Positions 1 through 7,579 of a stretch of 25,548 bases of DNA are shown in pieces. Under the pieces are notes generated by a model. It saw only the letters and a list, made by a program, of their open reading frames with translations. It was not told the origin of the DNA and made no database searches. The stretch lies in assembly GCA_003599475.1 (NCBI GenBank), contig QZKK01000078.1, forward strand, positions 1-25,548, written 5' to 3'. Both the position numbers and the translations under genes were made by a program. Position 1 is the first letter of the stretch, and the number at the start of each line of letters is the position of its first letter. Source of the DNA: Desulfobacteraceae bacterium. Lineage in GTDB: Bacteria > Desulfobacterota > Desulfobacteria > Desulfobacterales > SURF-15.

Positions 1-1
1 C

Positions 2-1120
2 CGCTGGCAGATTGCCGTTTATCGAGGGTCGGATTCGCTTGAAAAGCTGATCGAAGAAAAAAAGGGAGACATCGTCATCCTGGCCGGGCACAATCACACC
101 AAGATGAAACATATCGAAACGCTGAACCGGGCGGGCTTTGCGGTTTTGGCGGACAAGCCCTGGGTGACCACAGAAGAAGCGCTCCCTTTTCTGCGGGCGG
201 CCATGAGCGCCGGCAGGCCGCTGACCATGGACATCATGACCGAACGGTACGAAATCGCCACAAGACTTCAGAAGGATTTCCTGGCTCAACCGGAGGTCTT
301 CGGAGAGATTCGGGTCGAAGACCGGGCTCCCTCCGTTTTCAAAGAATGCGTTCATCATCTCTATAAGATCGTAAACCAAAAGCCGTTGGTGCGCCCGCCC
401 TGGTATTTCGATATCGGTATCCAGGGGGAAGGGATCGTCGACACCACCATCCACCTGGTGGATATGACCCAGTGGATGCTGTTTCCGGGGAAATCCGTCG
501 ACTACGAAAAAGATATCGAGTTGATCGATGCCCGGCGCTGGGCTACCGAGGTTCCGCTGGAGAGATTCGCAAAGATTACCGGTCTTGCTCGTTTCCCGGA
601 ATACCTGCAGGAATACGTGCGCGGCGATCTTCTCGACTATTTCTGTAACGGTGAATTGATCTACCGCATCAAAGGCATTCCGGTGCATTTAAGAGAGCTT
701 TGGTATCTGGATGAGCCGCAGGGGGGGCGCGACTTGCATCGCTCGCTCATCAAGGGCACCCGCTCCGATCTGATGGTGCGCCAGTTGCCGGAAAAGGGTT
801 TTAAAACCGAGCTTCTCATCATTCCCAGGGAAGATAGAAAGCTGGTCGAGAAAGCCGTTCTGGGTTGTTTTTCCAAATGGTCGGACCGGTATCCCGGCCT
901 TTCGGCGGCTTCGGAAAAAAATGGCCTTTTGATTCAAATTCCGGATCATCTGAGGACAACGCACGAGCAGCATTTCTATAAGGTCCGTGACGCGTTTCTG
1001 GCGCATCTTGATAAAGAGGCTGAACCGCCGGAGCACCGCGCCTGTACGATTGCCAGGTACACGCTGCTGGCGAAAGCCAGAACGAAGGCGCTCGCCTCAC
1101 CCTTTGAGATGCTGAGATAA
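2..1120 (+). CDS. Gfo/Idh/MocA family oxidoreductase, 5' end cut by window edge
   Basis: The frame is open from the first bases of the window, so the N-terminus, including the nucleotide-binding glycine motif, lies outside; roughly 60-70 residues are probably missing (inference). The visible part carries the end of the Rossmann domain, with the strand-loop GDIVILAGHNHTK and the conserved DKPW motif (the family's EKP). The remainder (about 230 residues) resembles the specialised C-terminal domain seen in some Gfo/Idh/MocA proteins rather than the common GFO_IDH_MocA_C. Family members are NAD(P)-dependent dehydrogenases acting on sugars, inositols or related polyols; the substrate here is unknown. 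A second, different family member follows after a 75-nt spacer on the same strand, which suggests a shared pathway. An internal ATG at 104 would drop conserved sequence and is not the start. Confidence 0.85.
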   Translation, partial: RWQIAVYRGSDSLEKLIEEKKGDIVILAGHNHTKMKHIETLNRAGFAVLADKPWVTTEEALPFLRAAMSAGRPLTMDIMTERYEIATRLQKDFLAQPEVFGEIRVEDRAPSVFKECVHHLYKIVNQKPLVRPPWYFDIGIQGEGIVDTTIHLVDMTQWMLFPGKSVDYEKDIELIDARRWATEVPLERFAKITGLARFPEYLQEYVRGDLLDYFCNGELIYRIKGIPVHLRELWYLDEPQGGRDLHRSLIKGTRSDLMVRQLPEKGFKTELLIIPREDRKLVEKAVLGCFSKWSDRYPGLSAASEKNGLLIQIPDHLRTTHEQHFYKVRDAFLAHLDKEAEPPEHRACTIARYTLLAKARTKALASPFEMLR

Positions 1121-1126
1121 AACGAA

Positions 1127-1174
1127 TCGACCGGATCAACCGTTCGACCGGTAAACCACGCAACCGATCAACCG
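1127..1174. repeat. Short direct repeats in the spacer between two oxidoreductase genes
   Basis: Two interleaved pairs of direct repeats are visible: TCGACCGG at 1127-1134 and 1144-1151, and GATCAACCG at 1134-1142 and 1166-1174. Together they make a degenerate array of ACCG-containing units that nearly fills the 75-nt spacer. No hairpin followed by a T-run is present, so it does not look like a terminator. It may be a decayed dispersed repeat or a protein-binding array; nothing decides between these. Confidence 0.4.
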
Positions 1175-1195
1175 ATTTTTCATGGGGAGAAAGAG

Positions 1196-2296
1196 ATGGC
1201 GAGAAAGGGCGGTTATGGTTTCGGGATCGTAGGCTGCGGCATGATTGCGGATTTTCATGCCAGGGCGATCGAAGAGATGAAGGGCGGGCATCTGGCATGT
1301 GTTTTTTCCCGCAGCAAAGAAAACGCCGATCGGGTGGCGAACGCCTACGACTGCGCTTCCTATCAGGATTACCGTGCGTTCCTCTCCCATCCGGGACTGG
1401 ATATCGTTGCCATCGCCACCCCCAGCGGGGCGCATCTTAAACCCTGTGAGCAGGCAGCCGCAGCCGGCAAACACGTGATCTGCGAAAAGCCCCTGGAGGT
1501 AACGCTCGAGCGCGTGGATCGAATGATCGAGGCCTGTCGCCGGCACAATGTCACGCTGGCCGGCATTTTTCCGCGCCGCTTCAACGAGGCGACCGCTGAA
1601 TTCAAGAAAGCGGTCGACTCCGGCCGGCTCGGGAAAACAACCTTGGCCGATGCCTACATCAAATGGTACCGCACCCAGGAATACTACGACAGCGGAGCCT
1701 GGCGCGGAACCTGGCTGCTCGACGGCGGCGGTGCGCTGATGAATCAGTCCATCCACACCATCGATCTGCTCTACTATCTGGCGGGTGAGGTCGAGTCGGT
1801 CTGCGCCTATGCGGATCGCTCGATTCATGAACGGATCGAAATCGAAGACAATGCAGTTGCCGTCGTCAGATTTCAAAGCGGCGCGCTGGGGGTCATCGAA
1901 GGCTCAACATCCTGTTTTTCACCTACGGGCCACCCGGCCGAAGTTCACCTGTGCGGTTCGGATGGATCGATCTTTATGCGGGACAACTCCTTTACCGTCT
2001 GGGAGTTCAGGAAGAAAAAACCCTCTGACCTCAAAATCCGGAAAAAATTCCAGGCGGAGACGGGAGCCGCCGGCGCCGGGGCGGCCGATCCCAGGGCCAT
2101 CGATTTCAGCGGGCACCGGAAATGTTTCGAAGACATCGTACGCGCGCTCGAATCCGGCCGGAAACCCTTGATCGACGGGGGGGAGGCGCGCAAGTCGATT
2201 GAAATCATTCTGGCAGTCTACCGATCGGCCCTTTCCGGCGGCAAACCGGTGGAGCTTCCGCTTAAGCGGACGCCGGTCCGAAAAAGCTTCCGCTGA
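1196..2296 (+). CDS. Gfo/Idh/MocA family oxidoreductase
   Basis: A 366-residue, full-length predicted NAD(P)-dependent dehydrogenase. The N-terminal Rossmann fold starts at once with IVGCGMIADFH (residues 11-21, the GxGxxA-type motif), followed by the CEKPLEV signature with E97-K98-P99. The second domain has the LLDGGGALMNQSIHTID segment (about residues 174-190), where D176 and H187 match the conserved acid and histidine of the family active site. The start is supported by GGGGAG at 1184-1189, seven bases upstream of the ATG. It lies between another family member and a URO-D family gene, all rightward, so it may be part of a catabolic set for a polyol, sugar or methoxylated compound; that assignment is inference. 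The tail after residue 355 is basic and probably disordered. Confidence 0.93.
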   Translation: MARKGGYGFGIVGCGMIADFHARAIEEMKGGHLACVFSRSKENADRVANAYDCASYQDYRAFLSHPGLDIVAIATPSGAHLKPCEQAAAAGKHVICEKPLEVTLERVDRMIEACRRHNVTLAGIFPRRFNEATAEFKKAVDSGRLGKTTLADAYIKWYRTQEYYDSGAWRGTWLLDGGGALMNQSIHTIDLLYYLAGEVESVCAYADRSIHERIEIEDNAVAVVRFQSGALGVIEGSTSCFSPTGHPAEVHLCGSDGSIFMRDNSFTVWEFRKKKPSDLKIRKKFQAETGAAGAGAADPRAIDFSGHRKCFEDIVRALESGRKPLIDGGEARKSIEIILAVYRSALSGGKPVELPLKRTPVRKSFR

Positions 2297-2308
2297 TGAG
2301 ATTTCTCA

Positions 2309-2425
2309 GGCAAAGGCGCAAAGACGCCAAGAAGAGGCAGAAGGATAGAGGGAAAGAAGATAGAAGGAAAGAGATCGATTGGGTCTGCATGGATCTCGTT
2401 CATCAGCGTGAATCAGAGGATAGTA
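2309..2425. repeat. Probable decayed dispersed repeats between two genes
   Basis: The 148-nt spacer opens with a run of near-copies, GCAAAGGC-GCAAAGAC-GCCAAGA, at 2310-2332. It is followed by a purine-rich tract (2331-2372) and then a segment at about 2378-2420 resembling the CTGATTCACGCTGATGAACG-type repeat when read on the minus strand. Both look like families of short intergenic repeats often seen in delta-proteobacterial and related genomes. That match is from memory and was not searched. No convincing promoter or terminator is present. Confidence 0.4.
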
Positions 2426-2444
2426 TCGGATTGGATTTGACACG

Positions 2445-3596
2445 ATGAACTCCCGCGAGCGAATACTGACCGCCCTCAACCATCGTGAAGCCGATCGGGT
2501 CCCCTTTGATCTCGGAAGCTGCCAGGTCACGGGGATTCACAGGATCGCCTACCGCAATCTGCGCAAAGCCCTGGGGCTGCCCGGGATTGAGATTGAACTG
2601 TGCGATGCCATCCAGCAGTTGGCACTTCCGGACGACGACTTTATCGAGCGATTTAGGATCGACACCCGCGGGCTCTATCCGTTGAACAGCCACAACTGGA
2701 AAATTGTCGAGCAGGATGCCGGCAGGTACTGGGCGTATCGGGATGAGTGGGGAATCATCCATCACCGCCCCAAGGAGGGCGGCCTCTACTTCAGCATTGC
2801 CGAAGTTCCGCTTCCCCGCACCGACCTGACCGCAGCAGACATCCTGAACCTTCCCTGGCCGGATGTCGGAAACCCGGAACGGCTGGCGTGCCTGCGGGAA
2901 CTGGCCGCAAAGTACCGTGCCGCAGGTTTTGCCGTCGTGCTCAAGGACGCTTTCGCCGGCGTCTTCGAATTCGCCCAGCGCATCGTGGGAATGGAAAACC
3001 TTCTCATGATGATGATTACCGACGAAACGACCGCATGCGCCCTGTTCGATAAACTCCTGGAGCTGAAGCTCGATTTCTTTAAGACGGCGCTAGGCGGGTT
3101 TGGGAATCTTGTGGACATCGTGACCTATGCCGACGACTACGGCACCCAAACCTCCCAGATCATTTCCCCCGACATGTTCCGGAAGCTCATCAAACCGCGC
3201 GTAAAGGTTCTGTTTGAAACTTTTTCAAAGCTTGCTCCCCATGCAAAACGATTTTTCCACTCCGACGGCAACGTGCGACCGTTGATCCCCGATTTTCTGG
3301 AAATGGGTGTAGACATCCTCAACCCGATCCATATCCGCGCCAAAGACATGGATCCTGTCGCCCTCAAACGGGATTTCGGGCAGGACCTGGTGCTCTGGGG
3401 AGGCGGCGTGGACACCCAGGGAATTCTTCCCAACGGTACTCCACAGGAAGTCAAAGAAGACGTCCGGCGCAACATCGAAGCGCTGGCGCCCGGCGGAGGT
3501 TTCGTATTCAACACCATTCACAACATCCAGGCCGATGTGCCGCCTGAAAATATCATCGCCATGTGGGAAGCGCTGCAGGAGTACGGAACGTATTGA
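2445..3596 (+). CDS. Uroporphyrinogen decarboxylase (URO-D/MtaA) family protein
   Basis: A 383-residue protein of the URO-D superfamily, which includes heme-pathway HemE and the MtaA/CmuA corrinoid or coenzyme M methyltransferases. The family opening MNSRERILTALNHREADRVP and the closing segment LWGGGVDTQGILP are both clear. Methyltransferase members use an H-x-C motif to hold catalytic zinc; here the position reads H272-S-D274-G-N, with aspartate instead of cysteine. The usual methyl-transfer chemistry may therefore be altered or lost. It is unlikely to be HemE because the N-terminus and active-site region look like the MtaA-like branch. There is no clear Shine-Dalgarno sequence before the ATG. 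It follows two Gfo/Idh/MocA genes on the same strand and may act on the same compound (inference). Confidence 0.85.
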   Translation: MNSRERILTALNHREADRVPFDLGSCQVTGIHRIAYRNLRKALGLPGIEIELCDAIQQLALPDDDFIERFRIDTRGLYPLNSHNWKIVEQDAGRYWAYRDEWGIIHHRPKEGGLYFSIAEVPLPRTDLTAADILNLPWPDVGNPERLACLRELAAKYRAAGFAVVLKDAFAGVFEFAQRIVGMENLLMMMITDETTACALFDKLLELKLDFFKTALGGFGNLVDIVTYADDYGTQTSQIISPDMFRKLIKPRVKVLFETFSKLAPHAKRFFHSDGNVRPLIPDFLEMGVDILNPIHIRAKDMDPVALKRDFGQDLVLWGGGVDTQGILPNGTPQEVKEDVRRNIEALAPGGGFVFNTIHNIQADVPPENIIAMWEALQEYGTY

Positions 3597-3674
3597 CCTG
3601 ATTTATCGCTCGATCAAGGTTGTATTTTGAGATTAGAGAGCCCTTTGGTTGCCCGCGAGTATTATGGTAGGGAT

Positions 3675-4124
3675 ATGGATATCGATATCGCACCGTTTGA
3701 CATCGAGCTCTATGATGACGTTTTTACCTTGTGGCAACAATGCGAAGGTGTCGGGTTGAGTGATGCGGATTCGCGGCCAAATATCCAATTGTATCTTGAG
3801 CGCAATCCCGGGATGAGCTTTGTCGCTTTGTTCGAAGGTAAGATTGTCGGCGTGGTATTGGCCGGCCACGATGGTAGACGGGGTTATATCCACCATCTTG
3901 CTGTACACCCCGGTTATCGTAGGAAAGGTTTGGCGCGCCGGCTCGTGGGCTGTTGCCTGTCAGTCCTTGCCGTTTCAGGCATCCAAAAGTGCCATCTTTT
4001 CATTTTCAACGACAACCACAATGGAATTGAATTTTGGAAAAGCACTGGATGGACTTATCGTTCAGAGATAAGTGTCGTATCGAAAAACATAGAGCCTGGC
4101 GCTTCGCTCAGACACTGTCTATGA
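3675..4124 (+). CDS. GNAT family N-acetyltransferase
   Basis: A single-domain GNAT protein that transfers an acetyl group from acetyl-CoA to an amine. The acetyl-CoA pyrophosphate-binding motif A is plain: IHHLAVHPGYRRKGLARRLV, with the R/Q-x-x-G-x-G/A core as RRKGLA. The C-terminal FIFNDNHNGIEFWKSTGW is the typical strand-helix end of the fold. The chosen ATG gives 149 residues beginning just before the first conserved strand. An upstream in-frame TTG at 3627, with AAGG seven bases before it, would add 16 residues and is a real alternative, since the ATG lacks a well-spaced Shine-Dalgarno. The substrate is unknown. Base composition is more AT-rich than in the flanking blocks, and a second GNAT follows 50 nt downstream. 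Confidence 0.85.
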   Translation: MDIDIAPFDIELYDDVFTLWQQCEGVGLSDADSRPNIQLYLERNPGMSFVALFEGKIVGVVLAGHDGRRGYIHHLAVHPGYRRKGLARRLVGCCLSVLAVSGIQKCHLFIFNDNHNGIEFWKSTGWTYRSEISVVSKNIEPGASLRHCL

Positions 4125-4174
4125 AAATTCCAGGCCTCGCACATGGGTCTACAAAGGAAGATCGAAGGTGAATC

Positions 4175-5026
4175 GTGCGGAAGAGCAGCTATAGAATCAG
4201 AGGGATGACTCGGCAGGAAGTAGATATCGCGATCGACTGGGCTGCGGAAGAAGGATGGAACCCCGGGTTGTACGACACGGATTGCTTCTACGCTGCCGAT
4301 CCAAACGGCTTTCTTATCGGAGTGCTCGGGGACGAGCCTGTTGCTACGATTTCCGCTGTGAGATACGGCAATTCCTTCGGGTTCATTGGGTTTTATATTG
4401 TCAAACCGGAGTATCGCGGCATGGGCTACGGCATTCAAATATGGAATGCCGCTCTCGCATATCTCAGGGGCCGCACGATCGGCCTGGATGGAGTGGTTGC
4501 GCAACAGAGCAACTACGCGAAGTCCGGGTTCACGTCGGCTCATCGAAATATCCGATATCAGGGCACCGGCGGCGGGGATTTTTCGAAGGATTCAGGAGTC
4601 GTCCAGTTATCCGCGATTCCTTTCGATGAGATCTGCGCATACGATAAACCGTTTTTTCCCGATAATCGCGTTCAATTCCTGAAGTGCTGGACGAATCAAC
4701 CCCGCAGTATAGCGCTCGGCATCCGAAGGAACAGCAGGCTGGCAGGTTATGGGGTCATGCGCGTCTGCCGTTCGGGATACAAGATAGGCCCGTTATTTGC
4801 GGACAGTCCGGAGTTTGCAGAACATTTATTCTCTGCTTTAAAAGCAAACGCCCGGGAAGACGTCCCTGTTTTCCTGGACACGCCTGCAGTGAATCCGGCG
4901 GCGGTCGATTTGGCAATGCGGCACAATATGATCGTCTCGTTCGAGACAGCCCGCATGTATACAGGGAAGAGCCCGGTTTTAGCGGTAAGCCGTCTTTTCG
5001 GCGTGACGACTTTTGAACTCGGGTGA
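4175..5026 (+). CDS. GNAT family N-acetyltransferase with C-terminal extension domain
   Basis: A 283-residue protein. Residues 1 to about 135 form a GNAT domain with motif A as FYIVKPEYRGMGYG (R81-G-M-G-Y-G86), expected to bind acetyl-CoA. Residues from about 160 to the end form a second, more divergent domain of the kind attached to YitH-like acetyltransferases (a second acetyltransferase-like fold). The gene starts with GTG, supported by GAAGGTG a few bases upstream; no ATG in frame would keep the full GNAT domain. It sits 50 nt after a smaller GNAT gene on the same strand, so the two are probably cotranscribed. Substrate and purpose are not visible. Confidence 0.87.
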   Translation: MRKSSYRIRGMTRQEVDIAIDWAAEEGWNPGLYDTDCFYAADPNGFLIGVLGDEPVATISAVRYGNSFGFIGFYIVKPEYRGMGYGIQIWNAALAYLRGRTIGLDGVVAQQSNYAKSGFTSAHRNIRYQGTGGGDFSKDSGVVQLSAIPFDEICAYDKPFFPDNRVQFLKCWTNQPRSIALGIRRNSRLAGYGVMRVCRSGYKIGPLFADSPEFAEHLFSALKANAREDVPVFLDTPAVNPAAVDLAMRHNMIVSFETARMYTGKSPVLAVSRLFGVTTFELG

Positions 5027-5316
5027 TCCCGCAAAGAATTCGAGCAGGCGCCGAGAAAATCTCTGTTTTCGGGAATGTCCCTTGTACGCGATCCTCTATG
5101 GTGCCCTCAGTCATGAGAATGCGCAAATTTGATAGAGCCCGTATATTCGTAAGTTTGCGACGGCTTTCGAGATATTGGCGAGATTGAGGGCATCTAAATC
5201 GTTGCCATCGACGGAAGAATACGAGATAGTTATGCGGTCTCTTAATCCAGTTGGCGTCGGCGATTCGGGTTACCCTGGGCGCCCTTTCTTTCAACTATGC
5301 TAAGGAGTGTCTTAAG
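5027..5316. other. Spacer without a recognised gene
   Basis: This 290-nt stretch separates the second acetyltransferase from a lipoprotein gene. All rightward frames are interrupted. One frame reads about 50 residues from near 5050 to a stop near 5187, another about 25 residues ending near 5133. Neither has a start with a Shine-Dalgarno nor a motif I recognise, so they may be gene debris or a dispersed repeat. The only clear signal is AAGGAG at 5302-5307, the ribosome binding site of the next gene. Confidence 0.5.
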
Positions 5317-5811
5317 ATGCGGTTTATCAAACCTCTTGGTCTTCTTTTTGTTGCGGTCCTCGCGGGATGTGCCGCCGATCAGAGCATACCCACAACCTCG
5401 TCAGCACCTCGAACCGAAATCTGCAAGCCCGCGACAGAAAGTGAGATCGCAGCACTATTTGATCGTTGGAATCAATCGCTTCAAACAGGGGATCCTTCTC
5501 GGGTCGTCGCAAACTATGCAGAAAGATCAATTTTGCTTCCTACCGTATCGAACAGGCCGCGCCTGACTCCGGCAGAGAAAGAGGATTATTTTCATCATTT
5601 TATGGAGAACCGTCCATCCGGCAAGATAGACATGCGTACGATCGAGATAGGCTGCAACACAGCATTCGATGCCGGATTGTACACGTTTACATTCGCCAAA
5701 ACCGGCGCAGCCGTAAGCGGTCGATATAGTTTTACCTACCGCTGGAATGGTTCCAAATGGCTCATTACCAGCCATCACTCATCGGCGATGCCTGAAACGA
5801 ATAAACCGTAA
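5317..5811 (+). CDS. Predicted lipoprotein with DUF4440/SnoaL-like (CaMKII-association) domain
   Basis: A 164-residue protein with a short lipoprotein signal: MRFIKPLGLLFVAVLAGC, lipobox LAGC with lipidated C18. The mature part resembles the cone-shaped NTF2/SnoaL fold of the SgcJ/EcaC-like or CaMKII-association family: a helix ALFDRWNQSLQTGDPSRVVANY, then strands ending in YSFTYRWNGSKWLITSHHSSAMP. Such domains bind small molecules or act as accessory enzymes, and no specific reaction can be given. The start was placed at this ATG because AAGGAG lies nine bases upstream and the signal peptide begins here; the open frame extends upstream to 5251 without a ribosome site. It is followed 29 nt later by a secreted metallopeptidase, so both may act in the cell envelope. 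Confidence 0.8.
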   Translation: MRFIKPLGLLFVAVLAGCAADQSIPTTSSAPRTEICKPATESEIAALFDRWNQSLQTGDPSRVVANYAERSILLPTVSNRPRLTPAEKEDYFHHFMENRPSGKIDMRTIEIGCNTAFDAGLYTFTFAKTGAAVSGRYSFTYRWNGSKWLITSHHSSAMPETNKP

Positions 5812-5840
5812 CGTTCACCGGGGGGGAAACAGGAACCAAC

Positions 5841-6866
5841 ATGGACGCTAAAACCTGCCGAATATGGATATACGCAATCATCTTGCTTTCTACAGCTCCT
5901 CTTTTTGCCGCCGACAACGAGGCTTTGATTGCTGAATTGGAAGGACATCAGGCACGATCCGCGGTTACATGGTCGGAGTATGCCGGAAAAGACATCAAAT
6001 CTCGAATTTTACCGGCTCCGGATATCGTCATCGATTATCTGAGAAAAGATAATCAGCTTCAAGGTTATCCGGAACTCCCCAAAAGACCAAAAATTGATCC
6101 TGAGTTCCTCTCAGATATCGTCAGCGCCGTTGCAGGATTGCCCGATGCAGTCAGAAACCATATTCATGAGCATGTGGCGGCAATTTTTTTGGTCGAAGAG
6201 CTGGGGGGAAGCGCATATGGAGAATTGCTGAGGGAGTTCGATAAAAACAAACTTGGATTTATCGTATTGGACGTGGGATCCTTAAACAGGAAGGCCAATG
6301 AGTGGATCTCGTGGAGAGAAAACAGCCCCTTTTCCGGGAAGAACACATACACCCTTCACGCTGAAATCGAAGAGAAAAGCAATGATTCGAGGGCGGCAGC
6401 GATTCAGTATATTTTGCTGCATGAGATCGGGCATCTAGTCGGGGCCGCGAAAGGAGCGCATCCGAACTGGCTTACAGGAGATCATCCTCAAAATTGGCCG
6501 TTTACAAAGGCGTCCTGGTCAACCTGGGATGGGGGATTTAAGGGAAAAAGCAAATATGATGAAACCTTCGTCAACCGGAGTAAACTGAAGTTTTATTCAT
6601 TCCAGGACGCACCTTTAACATCAAGGGAAATGGATGAGACTTACGGCCAGTTGCTAAAGACGGATTTCGTATCTCTTTACGCCGCCACAAATATGTATGA
6701 CGATTTCGCAGAGACTTATTCAATGTATGTGCACGTCGTTCTTCAAAATCGACATTGGAAAATCAGGATTACGAAAGAAGCGGAAGCGGTAAGAGAGATA
6801 ACAGATCCTATCTTGGACCAAAGATGTGAAAACAAGAGAAGATATCTGGACAAGATGTTTCAATAA
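5841..6866 (+). CDS. Secreted HEIGH-motif zinc metallopeptidase-like protein
   Basis: A 341-residue protein with an N-terminal Sec-type signal (hydrophobic stretch YAIILLSTAPLFA followed by ADNE). The catalytic zinc motif is HEIGH at residues 194-198, inside ILLHEIGHLVGAAKGAHPNW. About 93 residues later, DDFAETYSMYVHV supplies a glutamate (E291) in the position of a third zinc ligand, as in gluzincin-type peptidases. I do not recognise the exact family; lethal-factor-like or other FAET-motif peptidases are the closest mental match. AGGA about seven bases before the ATG serves as ribosome site. It is the most AT-rich gene in the window (the 60 bases at 6241-6300 contain 23 G+C), unlike the GC-rich hrpB next door, which suggests acquisition from elsewhere. 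Confidence 0.75.
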   Translation: MDAKTCRIWIYAIILLSTAPLFAADNEALIAELEGHQARSAVTWSEYAGKDIKSRILPAPDIVIDYLRKDNQLQGYPELPKRPKIDPEFLSDIVSAVAGLPDAVRNHIHEHVAAIFLVEELGGSAYGELLREFDKNKLGFIVLDVGSLNRKANEWISWRENSPFSGKNTYTLHAEIEEKSNDSRAAAIQYILLHEIGHLVGAAKGAHPNWLTGDHPQNWPFTKASWSTWDGGFKGKSKYDETFVNRSKLKFYSFQDAPLTSREMDETYGQLLKTDFVSLYAATNMYDDFAETYSMYVHVVLQNRHWKIRITKEAEAVREITDPILDQRCENKRRYLDKMFQ

Positions 6867-6880
6867 CGGATGAATGCGCA

Positions 6881-7579
6881 GTGATCTCCAATGTCCTTTT
6901 TGACTTAGACGGCACCCTCACGGACCCGAAAGATGGCATCATCCGTTGTATCCAATTCTCGCTGAGTCGGCTTGGAATAGAAGCACCTCATGCAGACGCG
7001 CTCGTCTGGTGCATCGGGCCGCCTCTCAGAGCATCCTTCTCTCGCCTGATCCCTGCCTGCGACGACACCTTGCTGGAGGCGGCCGTAAACCATTATCGGG
7101 AGAGGTTTTCCGATATCGGCATCTACGAAAACGGGGTCTATCCGGGAGTCATTCCCGCCCTCGGGAAAATTCGTGCACAGGGATTCCGGATATTTTTAGC
7201 CACCTCCAAGCCGGCAATCTATGCAAGGCGGATTCTTGACCATTTCGGTCTGACCCGATTCTTTCACGGCATCTACGGGAGCGAACTCGACGGCCGCCTT
7301 TCCGATAAGAAAGAACTCGTGGATCATATTTTAAAAACCGAAGGTCTGATCCCGCAGTTTACGCTCATGGTGGGAGATCGATGCCACGACGTCCTGGGAG
7401 GAAAGAAAAACGGAACCAAGACTGCGGCAGTCACTTACGGCTACGGCAGCCTGGACGAAATCAGGGAGGCGAAACCGGATTTCATCTTTTATTCCCCCCA
7501 TGGTTTGGCGGCGTTTCTGAACCAGGCGCCGAAGAAGCGAAAATGTTCCGGTCAGTCCGGTCAGGTTGAAAATCCATGA
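6881..7579 (+). CDS. HAD family hydrolase, phosphoglycolate phosphatase-like
   Basis: A 232-residue haloacid dehalogenase superfamily phosphatase. Motif I is FDLDGTLTD (nucleophile D8, acid D10), motif II is the ATSKP segment, motif III is the lysine in SDKKELVDHIL, and motif IV is VGDRCHDVLGGKKNG. A helical C1-type cap (about residues 15-85) places it with phosphoglycolate phosphatase/pyrophosphatase relatives that act on small phosphorylated metabolites; the substrate is not determined. Translation starts at GTG; the frame has no better ATG and the ribosome site is weak. The last codons overlap the start of hrpB in an ATGA arrangement (7576-7579), so the two are probably translationally coupled. 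The preceding metallopeptidase ends only 14 nt upstream. Confidence 0.88.
   Translation: MISNVLFDLDGTLTDPKDGIIRCIQFSLSRLGIEAPHADALVWCIGPPLRASFSRLIPACDDTLLEAAVNHYRERFSDIGIYENGVYPGVIPALGKIRAQGFRIFLATSKPAIYARRILDHFGLTRFFHGIYGSELDGRLSDKKELVDHILKTEGLIPQFTLMVGDRCHDVLGGKKNGTKTAAVTYGYGSLDEIREAKPDFIFYSPHGLAAFLNQAPKKRKCSGQSGQVENP

Noticed and set aside
2437..2442. TTGACA just before the URO-D gene as a -35 box
   Set aside because: It ends two bases before the ATG, so no -10 or leader would fit.
2445..3596. HemE (heme biosynthesis) for the URO-D family gene
   Set aside because: The opening and active-site segments follow the MtaA-like branch, and no other heme genes are present.
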